35,596 nucleotides of DNA from Verrucomicrobia bacterium UBA1200 (GTDB lineage: Bacteria; Verrucomicrobiota; Kiritimatiellia; RFP12; UBA1067). Positions 1 through 8,225 of the stretch are shown here, one piece after another. The notes below the pieces were generated by a model that did not search any database, was not told the origin of the DNA, and saw nothing but the letters and a program-made list of their open reading frames with translations. Position 1 is the stretch's first letter, and the number at the start of each line of letters is the position of its first letter. A program made the position numbers and the translations under genes. The stretch spans positions 1-35,596 of the forward strand of contig DBXY01000041.1 of NCBI GenBank assembly GCA_002309765.1. The letters are read 5' to 3'.

Positions 1-1152
1 GATCACCCTTTCGATCTCGTCGCCATCAGCATCATCACCGGTACGGCGGTGGAGGGGTATCGGCTGGCGGACCACTTCCGCGCCAAAGGGGCGAAGGTGG
101 TAATCGGCGGTGTCCATGCGACACTGATGCCGGAGGAGGCGGCGGCTCATGCGGACGCGCTGATGACGGGTTTCGGCGAAACAACCTGGCCGAAGATGTG
201 CCGAGACTTTTGCGCGGGTTCGCTGAAACCCCGCTACGACGGCGGATCGCCGGATCTGGCCGGACTCCCCTGGCCACGCCGAGATCTCCAGAAACGGTTC
301 GGCTATATGATGCCGCAGACCGTCTTCGCCACGCGCGGTTGCCGCAACAGCTGCGATTTCTGCGCGGTGGTTGGCGCGAAGTTCGGCTGGCACACGCGGC
401 CCGTTCAGGAGGTTGCCGCCGAGGTTGCGGCGTTGCCCGGCAAACGGTTCGCTTTCAACGATGTAAGCCTTTGCGAGGATAAAGCGTATGCGTTCGAACT
501 TTGCAAGGCACTTAAACCGCTGAAGAGGAAGTGGGGCGGATTGATGACCCTCCGGGCGGCGGAGGACGAGACGTTGCTGGATGCGCTGGCCGAGGCGGGA
601 TGCTGTTATATGTTGCTCGGATTCGAGTCGGCCCTCAGCCCCTCGCTCACCGGCATCCGCAAGACCTTCAACACCCCGGAGGCTTACCGGAAGATCGTCT
701 CTTCCATGCACACACGCGGAATGATGATCCAAGGGTGTTTCATCTTCGGGCTCGACCACGACACGCCGGATGTCTTCGAGAAGACTGTCAGGATGGTGGA
801 CGATCTGGAGATCGACATCCCGCGTTACGCCGTGTACACGCCCTTCCCCGGAACGGATTGCTACCGACGGCTGGCGGAACAGGGACGGCTCCTGCCCGGC
901 TGCAACTGGGCGTGGTATGACACCCAGCATGTCGTCATCCGTCCGGCGAAGATGTCATCGGAAGAGCTTGACGCCGGCTTTATCCGCGCGTGGGAGGAGA
1001 CTTTCTCAATACGCTCCATCCTGCGCCGCCTTTCGCCGAAACGGGATCAGTTCGTCGTCGCGCTCGCCGGAAATCTCGCCTACCGGCTTTACCGGGCGCG
1101 GCTGAAAAAAGACCGCCACCGTTTCCCGCTCTCGAAGGAGGACACGCCGTGA
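1..1152 (+). CDS. B12-binding radical SAM enzyme (5' end cut by window edge)
   Basis: The reading frame is open from base 1, so the true start lies to the left; the GTG at 49 is internal to the B12-binding domain. The N-terminal part carries the typical cobalamin-domain pattern (DLVAIS..., then VVIGGVHAT, then a GFGE-like turn). The radical SAM motif CX3CX2C follows, with cysteine codons at 340, 352 and 361, inside TRGCRNSCDFC. The later LLGFES and FIFGLDHDT segments are typical of the TIM-barrel of B12-dependent radical SAM enzymes. Family members catalyse methylations, cyclisations or C-C bond formation at unactivated carbons; the substrate cannot be told here. It is a full-length paralog of the product at 5872-7194. 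It ends in a GTGA overlap with the next gene, so it is probably translationally coupled to it. Confidence 0.9.
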   Translation, partial: DHPFDLVAISIITGTAVEGYRLADHFRAKGAKVVIGGVHATLMPEEAAAHADALMTGFGETTWPKMCRDFCAGSLKPRYDGGSPDLAGLPWPRRDLQKRFGYMMPQTVFATRGCRNSCDFCAVVGAKFGWHTRPVQEVAAEVAALPGKRFAFNDVSLCEDKAYAFELCKALKPLKRKWGGLMTLRAAEDETLLDALAEAGCCYMLLGFESALSPSLTGIRKTFNTPEAYRKIVSSMHTRGMMIQGCFIFGLDHDTPDVFEKTVRMVDDLEIDIPRYAVYTPFPGTDCYRRLAEQGRLLPGCNWAWYDTQHVVIRPAKMSSEELDAGFIRAWEETFSIRSILRRLSPKRDQFVVALAGNLAYRLYRARLKKDRHRFPLSKEDTP

Positions 1153-2225
1153 CGGTAGAACGCCACAATTCCATTCGTGAAGCTGAAAGCTTTCTGCGCG
1201 AAACGGAAGGGAATGGTTACGCCTCGCAGACGTTCGGTGTCCTGCGCTCGGTTGAGCGAAGTTTCTGGCGCTGTCTTCCCTACAAGGTGCTTCGACATCC
1301 CTGTTTCGCCGTTTCATGCGTATTGGGGTTGATTCATCCGTTTCGGGTTTATTCCGCGCACGATGCGCGTGGGGTGGTCTTGTGCGCGCCACTCCATAGG
1401 GATGAAAGTGGTGCCTGGACAGTAGTGTCGGACGAGATTGTCGAGTTGGATTATGTGGACTTTTTGTATGCGGAACGGTCACCTTCTGAAAGGAAGGAAG
1501 CTTTTCAGGCCGTTATGAGCAGGATGGCTGAGGATGGAATCGCAAACGTGACATGGCGTTATCTGGAGACGGATGGCATTACGGCAGACCTTCTTCAAAA
1601 CTGGCCGCATCAGATGACGCAGGTCACACAGAATGTTCGAATCGATTTCAAAGATGGAGCGGATGCTCTCGCGCGTTCGCTTGGGCGTAATACACGCGGA
1701 AACATCCGCGAGACGCGCAACCGCCTCCGCCGCGATGGCCGTAAGGTCTCGTTCGTTTTTTATTCCACCGTCGGAATCGGCGGCGATATGCTGGCACCTG
1801 AAGCGGCCACTCTATTGCGCAAATGCCGAACGGTTTATATTGCTCGACAAGCAAGCCGATACAACCATTCCGGATGGACCGCGCGACTTTTCTTTCGCCA
1901 CGGCAGTTATATCGCGCTCTCTGTCCCCGGGGATTGTTCGTTTGTGGCCGCGCTTGAAATCGATGGTATTGTCGGTGCCTATATGGAGGGATATGTCAAC
2001 CTGAAGCGCAAGGCTCTGGAGGTTCCGAGGATCGCCATAAATGACACCTTCAAACGTTATGGTCCCGGTCGGCTTTTGGTACTGGAGACCGCGCAGTGGC
2101 TCGAAGCGCATTCTTCGGTCCGTACTATCGATCTGTGCCGCGGGGGCGAACGTTACAAGTTAGAATTAGGCGGGACGCTTTACACCACCCTCACTGTCTG
2201 CGCGAAAACGGAGGAACTGCCATGA
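1149..2225 (+). CDS. Acetyltransf_6 (BioF2/FemAB-like) acyltransferase
   Basis: Predicted 358 aa. The GTG start at 1149 is chosen because it overlaps the upstream stop as GTGA and has AAGGAGG seven bases before it; the frame is open further upstream but only over the neighbouring gene. The C-terminal half has the features of the FemAB-like Acetyltransf_6 family: an Arg/Asn-rich RSLGRNTRGNIRETRNRL helix, a central ALEIDGIVGAY strand-turn, and a final CRGGERYKLELGG segment resembling the conserved end of CelD/BioF2-type proteins. Such enzymes transfer acyl or aminoacyl groups from CoA, ACP or tRNA to amines. Its base composition appears lower in GC than the gene before it. The donor and acceptor are unknown. 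Confidence 0.8.
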   Translation: MTVERHNSIREAESFLRETEGNGYASQTFGVLRSVERSFWRCLPYKVLRHPCFAVSCVLGLIHPFRVYSAHDARGVVLCAPLHRDESGAWTVVSDEIVELDYVDFLYAERSPSERKEAFQAVMSRMAEDGIANVTWRYLETDGITADLLQNWPHQMTQVTQNVRIDFKDGADALARSLGRNTRGNIRETRNRLRRDGRKVSFVFYSTVGIGGDMLAPEAATLLRKCRTVYIARQASRYNHSGWTARLFFRHGSYIALSVPGDCSFVAALEIDGIVGAYMEGYVNLKRKALEVPRIAINDTFKRYGPGRLLVLETAQWLEAHSSVRTIDLCRGGERYKLELGGTLYTTLTVCAKTEELP

Positions 2226-3334
2226 AGCCGCTTCGTTTGCCGTGGAATGGCCGCGATGTGCCGTACGCCATGTTGGATATCATTCGCGGATGTAACTGTA
2301 TCTGCAAGACCTGTTACAACCGCGAGGTACGGGAAGCGAAACCGCTTGACCAGATTGAACGCGAACTGGACATCATTTTCACGAACCGACGCGTCGAGTT
2401 TGTCGGCATTTTGGGCGGGGAACCACTCCTTCATCCGGACATTGTCGAAATCGTGCGCCGCATCAAAGCCCGCGGGGTTGGTTCCGTGATCATGACCAAC
2501 GGGATTCTCTGGACGGAAGAACTCGCACGGCAACTCGCCGAAGCCGGGCTCGTTATGGCTTTCTTCCACATCCAGACGGGTCAAGTGCGAAGCGACCTCA
2601 CCAATCCAAGCTCGGATATCGAAGTGGCTCGGTTAGCGGAGACCAAGTGCGCCATCGCTCAGGATGCGGGAATCATGGCCGCCGTTTCGACTACCATCCG
2701 CGCCGACACCCCAAACATTCTCTCGTCGGTTATGACGGCTTTTCGCTGCAACCGTAGCGCAAACTATGCGTTCCTGACACTGGAACGCAGTATGCAGACC
2801 ATTGACGGTGGCATTGAGACGTTCGCCAAGACCAACAGTCTAGACCGGTGCGTTACGGAATTGGCGAAGATGGGCTGGCGGCCGTTCGCCGGCATCGGCG
2901 GACGATTCAGGCCAGACACGATGCGCTGGATGGTGTTCCATGCTTACCAGCGGCTAGACGGGGATGGGCAGGAAACCGATTTCGCGGCACTTCCACCCTC
3001 CCTGTTGGAACGAACGCTTTTTGCCATCTTGCGCCTTTCCGGTCGCCAATTGCCGATGCGGACAACCCCGTCTCGCGGAGCCATCATTATGCGTATCATC
3101 CTCAACGCCTTATCGGGCGGCCCAGTCGGCAATTTGGAGTTTGCATGTCGGGTTCTTTTTCGGGGAGGGCGTCTTGTCACAAAGAATGTTTTTGTGGAAG
3201 CCTTCCCTGAATTGCTTGCGGATGGGCGTATCGAGTGTTGCGAACCGTGTTTGGATGCTGTCGTCAAGAACGGCAAACTGGTGCCGGCCTGTCTTTCGGA
3301 TGTTGAATCCGCAAACGGAGGTAAGTCATGCTGA
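2222..3334 (+). CDS. Radical SAM protein with C-terminal auxiliary-cluster motif (paralog 1)
   Basis: Predicted 370 aa. The start at 2222 overlaps the previous stop (ATGA) and has GGAGG at 2210-2214. The radical SAM cysteines are C24, C28 and C31 (RGCNCICKTCYN), with an extra Cys at 26. The SAM-binding GGEP motif is at about 65-68. Near the C-terminus there is CX2CX13C (about C340, C343, C357), followed by LSD. This matches the paralog at 4787-5875 exactly in spacing, so it probably binds a second iron-sulfur cluster in a twitch/SPASM-like manner. Family enzymes with such clusters often act on peptides or amino-acid-derived substrates, but no precursor peptide is seen nearby. Function is not assigned beyond the superfamily. 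Confidence 0.87.
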   Translation: MKPLRLPWNGRDVPYAMLDIIRGCNCICKTCYNREVREAKPLDQIERELDIIFTNRRVEFVGILGGEPLLHPDIVEIVRRIKARGVGSVIMTNGILWTEELARQLAEAGLVMAFFHIQTGQVRSDLTNPSSDIEVARLAETKCAIAQDAGIMAAVSTTIRADTPNILSSVMTAFRCNRSANYAFLTLERSMQTIDGGIETFAKTNSLDRCVTELAKMGWRPFAGIGGRFRPDTMRWMVFHAYQRLDGDGQETDFAALPPSLLERTLFAILRLSGRQLPMRTTPSRGAIIMRIILNALSGGPVGNLEFACRVLFRGGRLVTKNVFVEAFPELLADGRIECCEPCLDAVVKNGKLVPACLSDVESANGGKSC

Positions 3335-3936
3335 TAATGATCCTCTGCAATTATTTCCCGATTCTGCATGCCATCGCCTGCGTATGCTGCCTGATCTTCG
3401 CTCCAGGATGGGGCTGGAAGATTGGTTCGTTTCTCGGTTGCCTCTATTTGGTACCCATCCTATGTACCCGTATCGCGCTTGCGGTGCATCCGTTGCGAAA
3501 CAAGAAGGTGAAGACCTATACCGCCGACCATTACGTCTGGTGGTTCACGTTCTGCACCCAAACGCTTTTCTTGCGGTTCCCTTTTTTGGAAGAGGCATTG
3601 CGGACTGTTCCGGCGCTCTACAGCCTTTGGCTAAGGTTATGGGGAAGCAAAATCGGCAAGCTGGTGTACTGGACACCCGGCACGCTCATTCTTGACCGCC
3701 CGTTTCTTATAATCGGTGACCATGCAGGATTGGGCCTCGGTACGCGTCTCTGTTCCCACATCCATGTCGATGATGAACTGTGGCTGGCACCGATTGATAT
3801 CGGAGCGAATGCCGTAACCGGCGCCTATTCTCTGATTGGACCGGGAACGGTTCTTAAACCCGGCGAAAAAACCAAGGTGGGGTTCATCTCGCCCCCTTTC
3901 TCTGTCTGGCAGGGAGGAAGGCGAATCTCAAAATGA
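3328..3936 (+). CDS. Membrane-anchored left-handed beta-helix (hexapeptide-type) acyltransferase
   Basis: Predicted 202 aa; the ATG at 3328 overlaps the previous stop by seven bases. The first 60 residues hold two hydrophobic stretches (around 4-26 and 30-52), consistent with membrane anchoring. From about residue 110 the sequence has the short-turn rhythm of hexapeptide-repeat transferases (LYWTPGTLILDRPFLIIGDHAGLG..., then PIDIGANAVTGAYSLIGPGTVL). It resembles the beta-helix domain found at the end of some NRPS-associated Pls/PosA-like proteins more than stand-alone serine or sugar acetyltransferases; that comparison is from memory. A role in acylating a lipid- or membrane-bound intermediate is inferred from the anchor and neighbours. 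Confidence 0.7.
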   Translation: MLIMILCNYFPILHAIACVCCLIFAPGWGWKIGSFLGCLYLVPILCTRIALAVHPLRNKKVKTYTADHYVWWFTFCTQTLFLRFPFLEEALRTVPALYSLWLRLWGSKIGKLVYWTPGTLILDRPFLIIGDHAGLGLGTRLCSHIHVDDELWLAPIDIGANAVTGAYSLIGPGTVLKPGEKTKVGFISPPFSVWQGGRRISK

Positions 3937-4787
3937 TCATCGACATCCACGCCCATCTGGTTTCTGCATCGGCCGACCCTTCAAAAATGCGTTTGAATGT
4001 CTGGAACCGCATTCTTATGCGACTTCTACGGATTCAATCGGTGAAAGAGCTTCGGTCGCGCTTTTGCCGCGAGCTAACCGAAGGACCGGTGGACCGTGCG
4101 GTCGTGTGCGCGGTCGAAAACGCTCCGCTTGCGGCCGGGAATCGGGAGGTGCGCGACTTCTGCCGCGAAAACCCCTCTTTCCTCTTCGGCGCGAATTTGA
4201 ACCCTCTTTCCCCTCATGTCGAATCGGATATTGACGGAGCGGTTCACGACGGGGCGGTTCTTATCAAGCTGATGCCGTCCTATCAGAATGTCGATCTCGC
4301 CGATCCGCGTTGCGATCGGTTTTGGGATGCGGTTTCCGAACGGCGCATTCCGGTCATTGTCCATACCGGGCCTGAACACTCGCTGTCACGCGGTGACAAC
4401 CGATACAATTCCCCGGCACGGCTGGAACGCGCGGCCCGGCGAGGCGTTACCGTAATCTGCGCTCACTGCGGCTGTCAGCTGGCCTCGTTTGTCGAACGAA
4501 GCCAGTTTGGCGCATGGAAACGCCTTGTCCGCACCTATCCGAATGTGTATGGCGATGTCAGCGGATTCAGTGGATGCGTTCGCCGCTTCTGGCTATCCAG
4601 GATTCTTCGCGATCCGTTACTCCGTAGCCGCATCGTGTTTGGAACGGACTATCCTTCCTGTGTTCATGTTTTCAGACGGAACGAGGGTAATCTGTTCCGT
4701 GCCTGGTACGACACCTTCAGAGGTTTCGGGTTGGATGATTCTTTTTTCACTCGCGGCGCAAAACTGCTTGGATTGGAGGGCGTCTGA
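3933..4787 (+). CDS. Metal-dependent hydrolase, amidohydrolase-2 family
   Basis: Predicted 284 aa, starting in an ATGA overlap at 3933. It shows the amidohydrolase-superfamily metal site in order: HxH at H6/H8 (IDIHAH), K112 in an IKLMP strand, H144 (VIVHTG), H178 (CAHCG) and D239 (FGTDYP). Length and motif spacing suit the PF04909 TIM-barrel family, which includes hydrolases and non-oxidative decarboxylases such as the ACMSD type. Within this operon it could deprotect, hydrolyse or decarboxylate an intermediate. All catalytic ligands appear present, so it is probably active. The next gene starts inside its stop codon (TGATG). Confidence 0.85.
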   Translation: MIIDIHAHLVSASADPSKMRLNVWNRILMRLLRIQSVKELRSRFCRELTEGPVDRAVVCAVENAPLAAGNREVRDFCRENPSFLFGANLNPLSPHVESDIDGAVHDGAVLIKLMPSYQNVDLADPRCDRFWDAVSERRIPVIVHTGPEHSLSRGDNRYNSPARLERAARRGVTVICAHCGCQLASFVERSQFGAWKRLVRTYPNVYGDVSGFSGCVRRFWLSRILRDPLLRSRIVFGTDYPSCVHVFRRNEGNLFRAWYDTFRGFGLDDSFFTRGAKLLGLEGV

Positions 4788-5875
4788 TGATGAGATTACC
4801 CTGGCGGGGAAAAGCGGTACCCCATGCGGCGTTGGATATTGTCCGCGGTTGTAACTGTCAGTGTGAGAACTGTTATAACGCCGCGCAGCCGAAAGCGAAG
4901 TCGCTAGACGAGATTAAAGCGGAAGTGCGGGTCATCCGTGCCTTTCGGAACGTGACGACCCTTTCGTTGAGTGGGGGAGAGCCGTTGCTGCATCCGCAAA
5001 TCTTAGATATCATCTCTTATCTTCGGCGCGAAGAAGGCGTCACGGTCAATATGCTCACGAACGGTATCCTTTTTGACGATGCCATGGCTCAGAAACTTCG
5101 GACTGCCGGGCTGGACTTTGTCACCATCCACATCCAGAACGGGCAGGTGCGCCCCGACAGCGACGATGACCTCGCCGACGCGATTCTCCGTAAAAAAGGC
5201 GCCATTGCCCGTAAGCATGGTCTCTGTCCGGCGATTGTCAGAACAATTCGATCTGACGACCGGGAAGGCTTTTCCGCGCTAGGCCGGTTTCTGCGCACCG
5301 CGCCGGAATTTGAATATGCGCTCGTCACCGTCGCGCGCGATTTCAGAACCATCAACCCGACAGTCGAGGAAAAGGAGTTTGACCGAAAACCGATGTTGGA
5401 TGCTTTTGCCGATGCCGGATACAGCCCGTCATCGTTTATCGGTGGAAGGTTCAGAAAGAATATCCCACGCTGGTATGTGATGCAGAGTGTTCAAGCGGTA
5501 GATGGTGAAGGACTGGAACGCGCGTGGAATGGGATTCGCCCTGGTATTCTGGAACGGATATTCCTCTACGGCTATGCATTGATTTGCCACCGTTCAATCC
5601 ACTGGATTCTATCAACCTCAGCCAAAACCAAGATTCGGCTTTTGATCAATGGTATCACAGGCGGGCGGATTGCCTCATTTCTTTTTACATTACGCGCCAT
5701 TGTCGCGAACTGGACCGTCCGCGAAAAACACATAGTCGTGCAATATCCGCCGCTTTCGCTCGGAGGAGGCAGGGTGGAATTCTGCGACAACTGTCCGGAT
5801 GCGACAGCGGAAGGCGGTCGGCTGCGCCCGCTTTGTCTGTCCGACATTGCTTTGCCTGAAGGATGCTCGTTATGA
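4787..5875 (+). CDS. Radical SAM protein with C-terminal auxiliary-cluster motif (paralog 2)
   Basis: Predicted 362 aa. ATG at 4787 or the immediately following ATG at 4790 could be the start; GGAGGG at 4775-4780 serves either, and 4787 gives a TGATG overlap with the stop before it. The radical SAM cysteines are C22, C26 and C29 (RGCNCQCENCYN), with GGEP at about 63-66. The C-terminal CX2CX13C (about C333, C336, C350) is followed by LSD. The protein aligns along its whole length with the product of 2222-3334: shared RLPW start, LTNGI/MTNGI, GGRFR and the terminal motif. The two are probably ancient duplicates with different substrates or successive steps. It overlaps the next gene as ATGA. 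Confidence 0.87.
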   Translation: MMRLPWRGKAVPHAALDIVRGCNCQCENCYNAAQPKAKSLDEIKAEVRVIRAFRNVTTLSLSGGEPLLHPQILDIISYLRREEGVTVNMLTNGILFDDAMAQKLRTAGLDFVTIHIQNGQVRPDSDDDLADAILRKKGAIARKHGLCPAIVRTIRSDDREGFSALGRFLRTAPEFEYALVTVARDFRTINPTVEEKEFDRKPMLDAFADAGYSPSSFIGGRFRKNIPRWYVMQSVQAVDGEGLERAWNGIRPGILERIFLYGYALICHRSIHWILSTSAKTKIRLLINGITGGRIASFLFTLRAIVANWTVREKHIVVQYPPLSLGGGRVEFCDNCPDATAEGGRLRPLCLSDIALPEGCSL

Positions 5876-7194
5876 CAATTCTATTCATCCAACCAGCGGT
5901 CGGACATAAGGCAGGCGGCGCGACTTATCCAAAGACGTGGATTATGGAACCGCTTGCGCTGGCGGTACTGTCGGCATTGACACCGAAAGGCATCGACCGG
6001 CTGTTCATGGACGACCGATTAAATGAGGTCGATTATGCGGCGGAGGCGGATGTGGTGGCGATACCTGTGGAGTGTTACACCGCCGCGCGCAGTTATGAGA
6101 TTGCCGACCGATTCCGGGTGCGCGGAATCACGGTACTCCTCGGCGGTTTTCACACAACGCTCAATCCGGAGGAAGCGACGGAACATGCCGACGCGATTGT
6201 GTGCGGTGACGCCGAGACGGTCTGGGACGAGGTCCTGAGCGACCTTTGTTCGCATTCGTTGAAACGGAAATATGTTGGTCGCGGCGGCGTGTTTTGCCCG
6301 TTGCCGGACCGAACCCTTTTCCGGGGGCGGCCCTACGGGATGGCGAATCTGGTCGAAACCGCGAGGGGTTGTATGTTCGCTTGCGAGTTCTGTTCGGTGA
6401 CGAAGTTTTTCAACCGCCGCTACACGCCGCGTCCGCTTGATGACGTGATCGCCGAGGTCCGGTCCCTGAAGAAAGATTACCTTTTTTTCGTGGATGATAA
6501 TCTGGCAATGGATGTGCCGCGTCTGAAGGAACTTTGCCGACGGATGATTCCGCTGAAAAAAAAGTGGATGGGGCAACTGAGCATTCACACCGCCAATGAT
6601 GACGAGTTGCTGGCGCTGATGGCGGAGAGCGGGTGCGCGGGGGTGCTGATCGGGTTCGAGTCGTTGGACGCCGACACCCTCAGTGTGATGGGCAAGCGGG
6701 TCAACACCGCCAACGCGGATTACGCGCGGGCGATCGCGAATCTGCGGCGTTACCATCTCTCGATCTACGCCACATTCGTCTTCGGCTACGATAATGACAC
6801 GGAGGAGACCTTCCGCCGCACCTACGACTTCGCGATGGAGAGCCGTTTTTTCTTCGCGGCGTTCAATCATTTGGTACCTTTTCCGGGTACGGATGTCCAC
6901 GCACGGTTTGTTCGCGAGGGACGGATGCTTCATGAGAAGTGGTGGCTGGATCCCTCCGTTGGCTTTGGCGATGTCGTCTTCCGCCCAAAGAACTTTACGC
7001 CTGAAAAGCTCGCAGAGATGTGTCAGACGTATCGGCTGAAGTACTATTCCCTGCCATCGATTCTCAAGCGGGGCATGGATGTCAAAGCCAATACGCATGG
7101 ATTGGTCAAGGCTCTCTTCTTTTATTACTCCAATTTTTCACAAAAATTGGAGATCCTGAGGCGGCGGGGACTTCCGAACGGAGGTGAACCGTGA
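5872..7194 (+). CDS. B12-binding radical SAM enzyme (full length)
   Basis: Predicted 440 aa from the ATG at 5872. This start is preferred over the in-frame ATG at 5863 because it makes an ATGA overlap with the previous gene and has GAAGGA at 5858-5863 at normal spacing. Residues 1-130 form the cobalamin-binding domain (VVAIPVECYTAARS, VLLGGFHTT, then a CGDAE turn). No classic DxHxxG is visible, as is common in this class. The radical SAM cysteines are C167, C171 and C174 (ARGCMFACEFC). A later FVDDNLAMD segment and LIGFESLD are typical of the family. It is a paralog of the truncated first gene. Its sampled GC is higher than that of the five genes before it. Confidence 0.92.
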   Translation: MTILFIQPAVGHKAGGATYPKTWIMEPLALAVLSALTPKGIDRLFMDDRLNEVDYAAEADVVAIPVECYTAARSYEIADRFRVRGITVLLGGFHTTLNPEEATEHADAIVCGDAETVWDEVLSDLCSHSLKRKYVGRGGVFCPLPDRTLFRGRPYGMANLVETARGCMFACEFCSVTKFFNRRYTPRPLDDVIAEVRSLKKDYLFFVDDNLAMDVPRLKELCRRMIPLKKKWMGQLSIHTANDDELLALMAESGCAGVLIGFESLDADTLSVMGKRVNTANADYARAIANLRRYHLSIYATFVFGYDNDTEETFRRTYDFAMESRFFFAAFNHLVPFPGTDVHARFVREGRMLHEKWWLDPSVGFGDVVFRPKNFTPEKLAEMCQTYRLKYYSLPSILKRGMDVKANTHGLVKALFFYYSNFSQKLEILRRRGLPNGGEP

Positions 7195-8225
7195 TCCGTA
7201 TCCGCCCGTACCGTCCTGAGGACGAAACCGCGTTGCTTAAGCTCGCCTCCGTCCCGATGCCGGGATGGATACGGCTCCGGTATGATTATGCGGAAGGATA
7301 CGCGGTTGGCGAGGGTCTGAAGGGCGATCGCGTTGAGATACTTGTCGCGGAGGATCCGGATGATGGCGGTATCATCATGTGCGGGACCCATTCCTCTCGT
7401 TCGCTCTGGTTGGACGGCCGTCCGCAGCGGGTGGGATACTTGAGCGGGTTGCGCAGTTCTCAGACTGCACGAAACGGGTTCGGCTTGTTTCGCGGTTTTA
7501 AGCTATTTCGGCAACGGATGGCATCCGATCCGGTCGCGTGCGCGTATACGACAATCCTGATGGGAAATCCAAAGGCTCGCGCGCTCTTGACATCGGGACG
7601 CGCCGGATTGCCGCGCTACATCCCGCACGGGAAGGTGATCACCTGGACGATCGCGCCACGCCGACCGGAAGCCGGGACAGATTCGGTCCCGGCTGGCGCA
7701 TTACACAGCTTCTATGAACGCGAGGCGCCCCGGCGGCCCCTTTTCCCGGTCTTCGGAAAAGGTTTCCATCCCTCCCTCACGGAACGGGATTTCTTCGCGA
7801 TCCGCCGCGAGGGGCGGATCGTCGCGGCGGCGGCCGTTTGGGATCACGGCTCATATCGTCGGCTGGTAGTCGATGGTTACGGCAATCCGTTGGCTGCCTT
7901 GCTGCGGTTGCCGGTAAACCTTTGGGCACGGTGTGCGGGATATCCCGCCCTTCCGTCAGGTGGGAAAGCGTTGGGCTGCGTTTATCTCGCCTACGCGCTG
8001 GCGGAAAACGACGACCCCATCCTCTTTGCGGAGCTGGTGGCGCGGGCCGCATCCCGAACCGGTGGACGCAATCTGGTGGTGGCGCTTCACGACAGCGATC
8101 CGTTGTGCGCGGTGATGCGGCGATGGCCCGCATGGCGATACGAGAGCGAGTTCATGACGGTATCTTACGACGAATCGGAACGGCCCTTCAGCGGTGTTCC
8201 CCATATCGAAGTGGGGGCATTATGA
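7191..8225 (+). CDS. GNAT-family N-acyltransferase-like protein
   Basis: Predicted 344 aa. The GTG start at 7191 overlaps the preceding stop (GTGA) with GGAGGTG at 7180-7186. The N-terminus (IRIRPYRPEDETALLKLA) is a typical GNAT opening, followed by GYLSGLRSS and AYTTILMGNPKARALL, which look like the core strand and acyl-CoA-binding region. The protein is about twice the size of a single GNAT domain, and the second half (FFAIRREGRIVAAAAVWDH) looks like a second GNAT-like fold. Together with the neighbouring 236-aa protein and GH3 enzyme it suggests acylation or amide formation on an amine substrate. The substrate is unknown. Confidence 0.75.
   Translation: MIRIRPYRPEDETALLKLASVPMPGWIRLRYDYAEGYAVGEGLKGDRVEILVAEDPDDGGIIMCGTHSSRSLWLDGRPQRVGYLSGLRSSQTARNGFGLFRGFKLFRQRMASDPVACAYTTILMGNPKARALLTSGRAGLPRYIPHGKVITWTIAPRRPEAGTDSVPAGALHSFYEREAPRRPLFPVFGKGFHPSLTERDFFAIRREGRIVAAAAVWDHGSYRRLVVDGYGNPLAALLRLPVNLWARCAGYPALPSGGKALGCVYLAYALAENDDPILFAELVARAASRTGGRNLVVALHDSDPLCAVMRRWPAWRYESEFMTVSYDESERPFSGVPHIEVGAL

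Noticed and set aside
990..1148. N-terminal extension of the Acetyltransf_6 protein
   Set aside because: The frame is open, but the region codes for the end of the B12 radical SAM gene; the GTG at 1149 has an ideal ribosome-binding site and overlap.
6019..7098. A 359-codon open frame on the minus strand inside the full-length B12 radical SAM gene
   Set aside because: Antisense shadow of a well supported gene; the translation has no recognisable domain.
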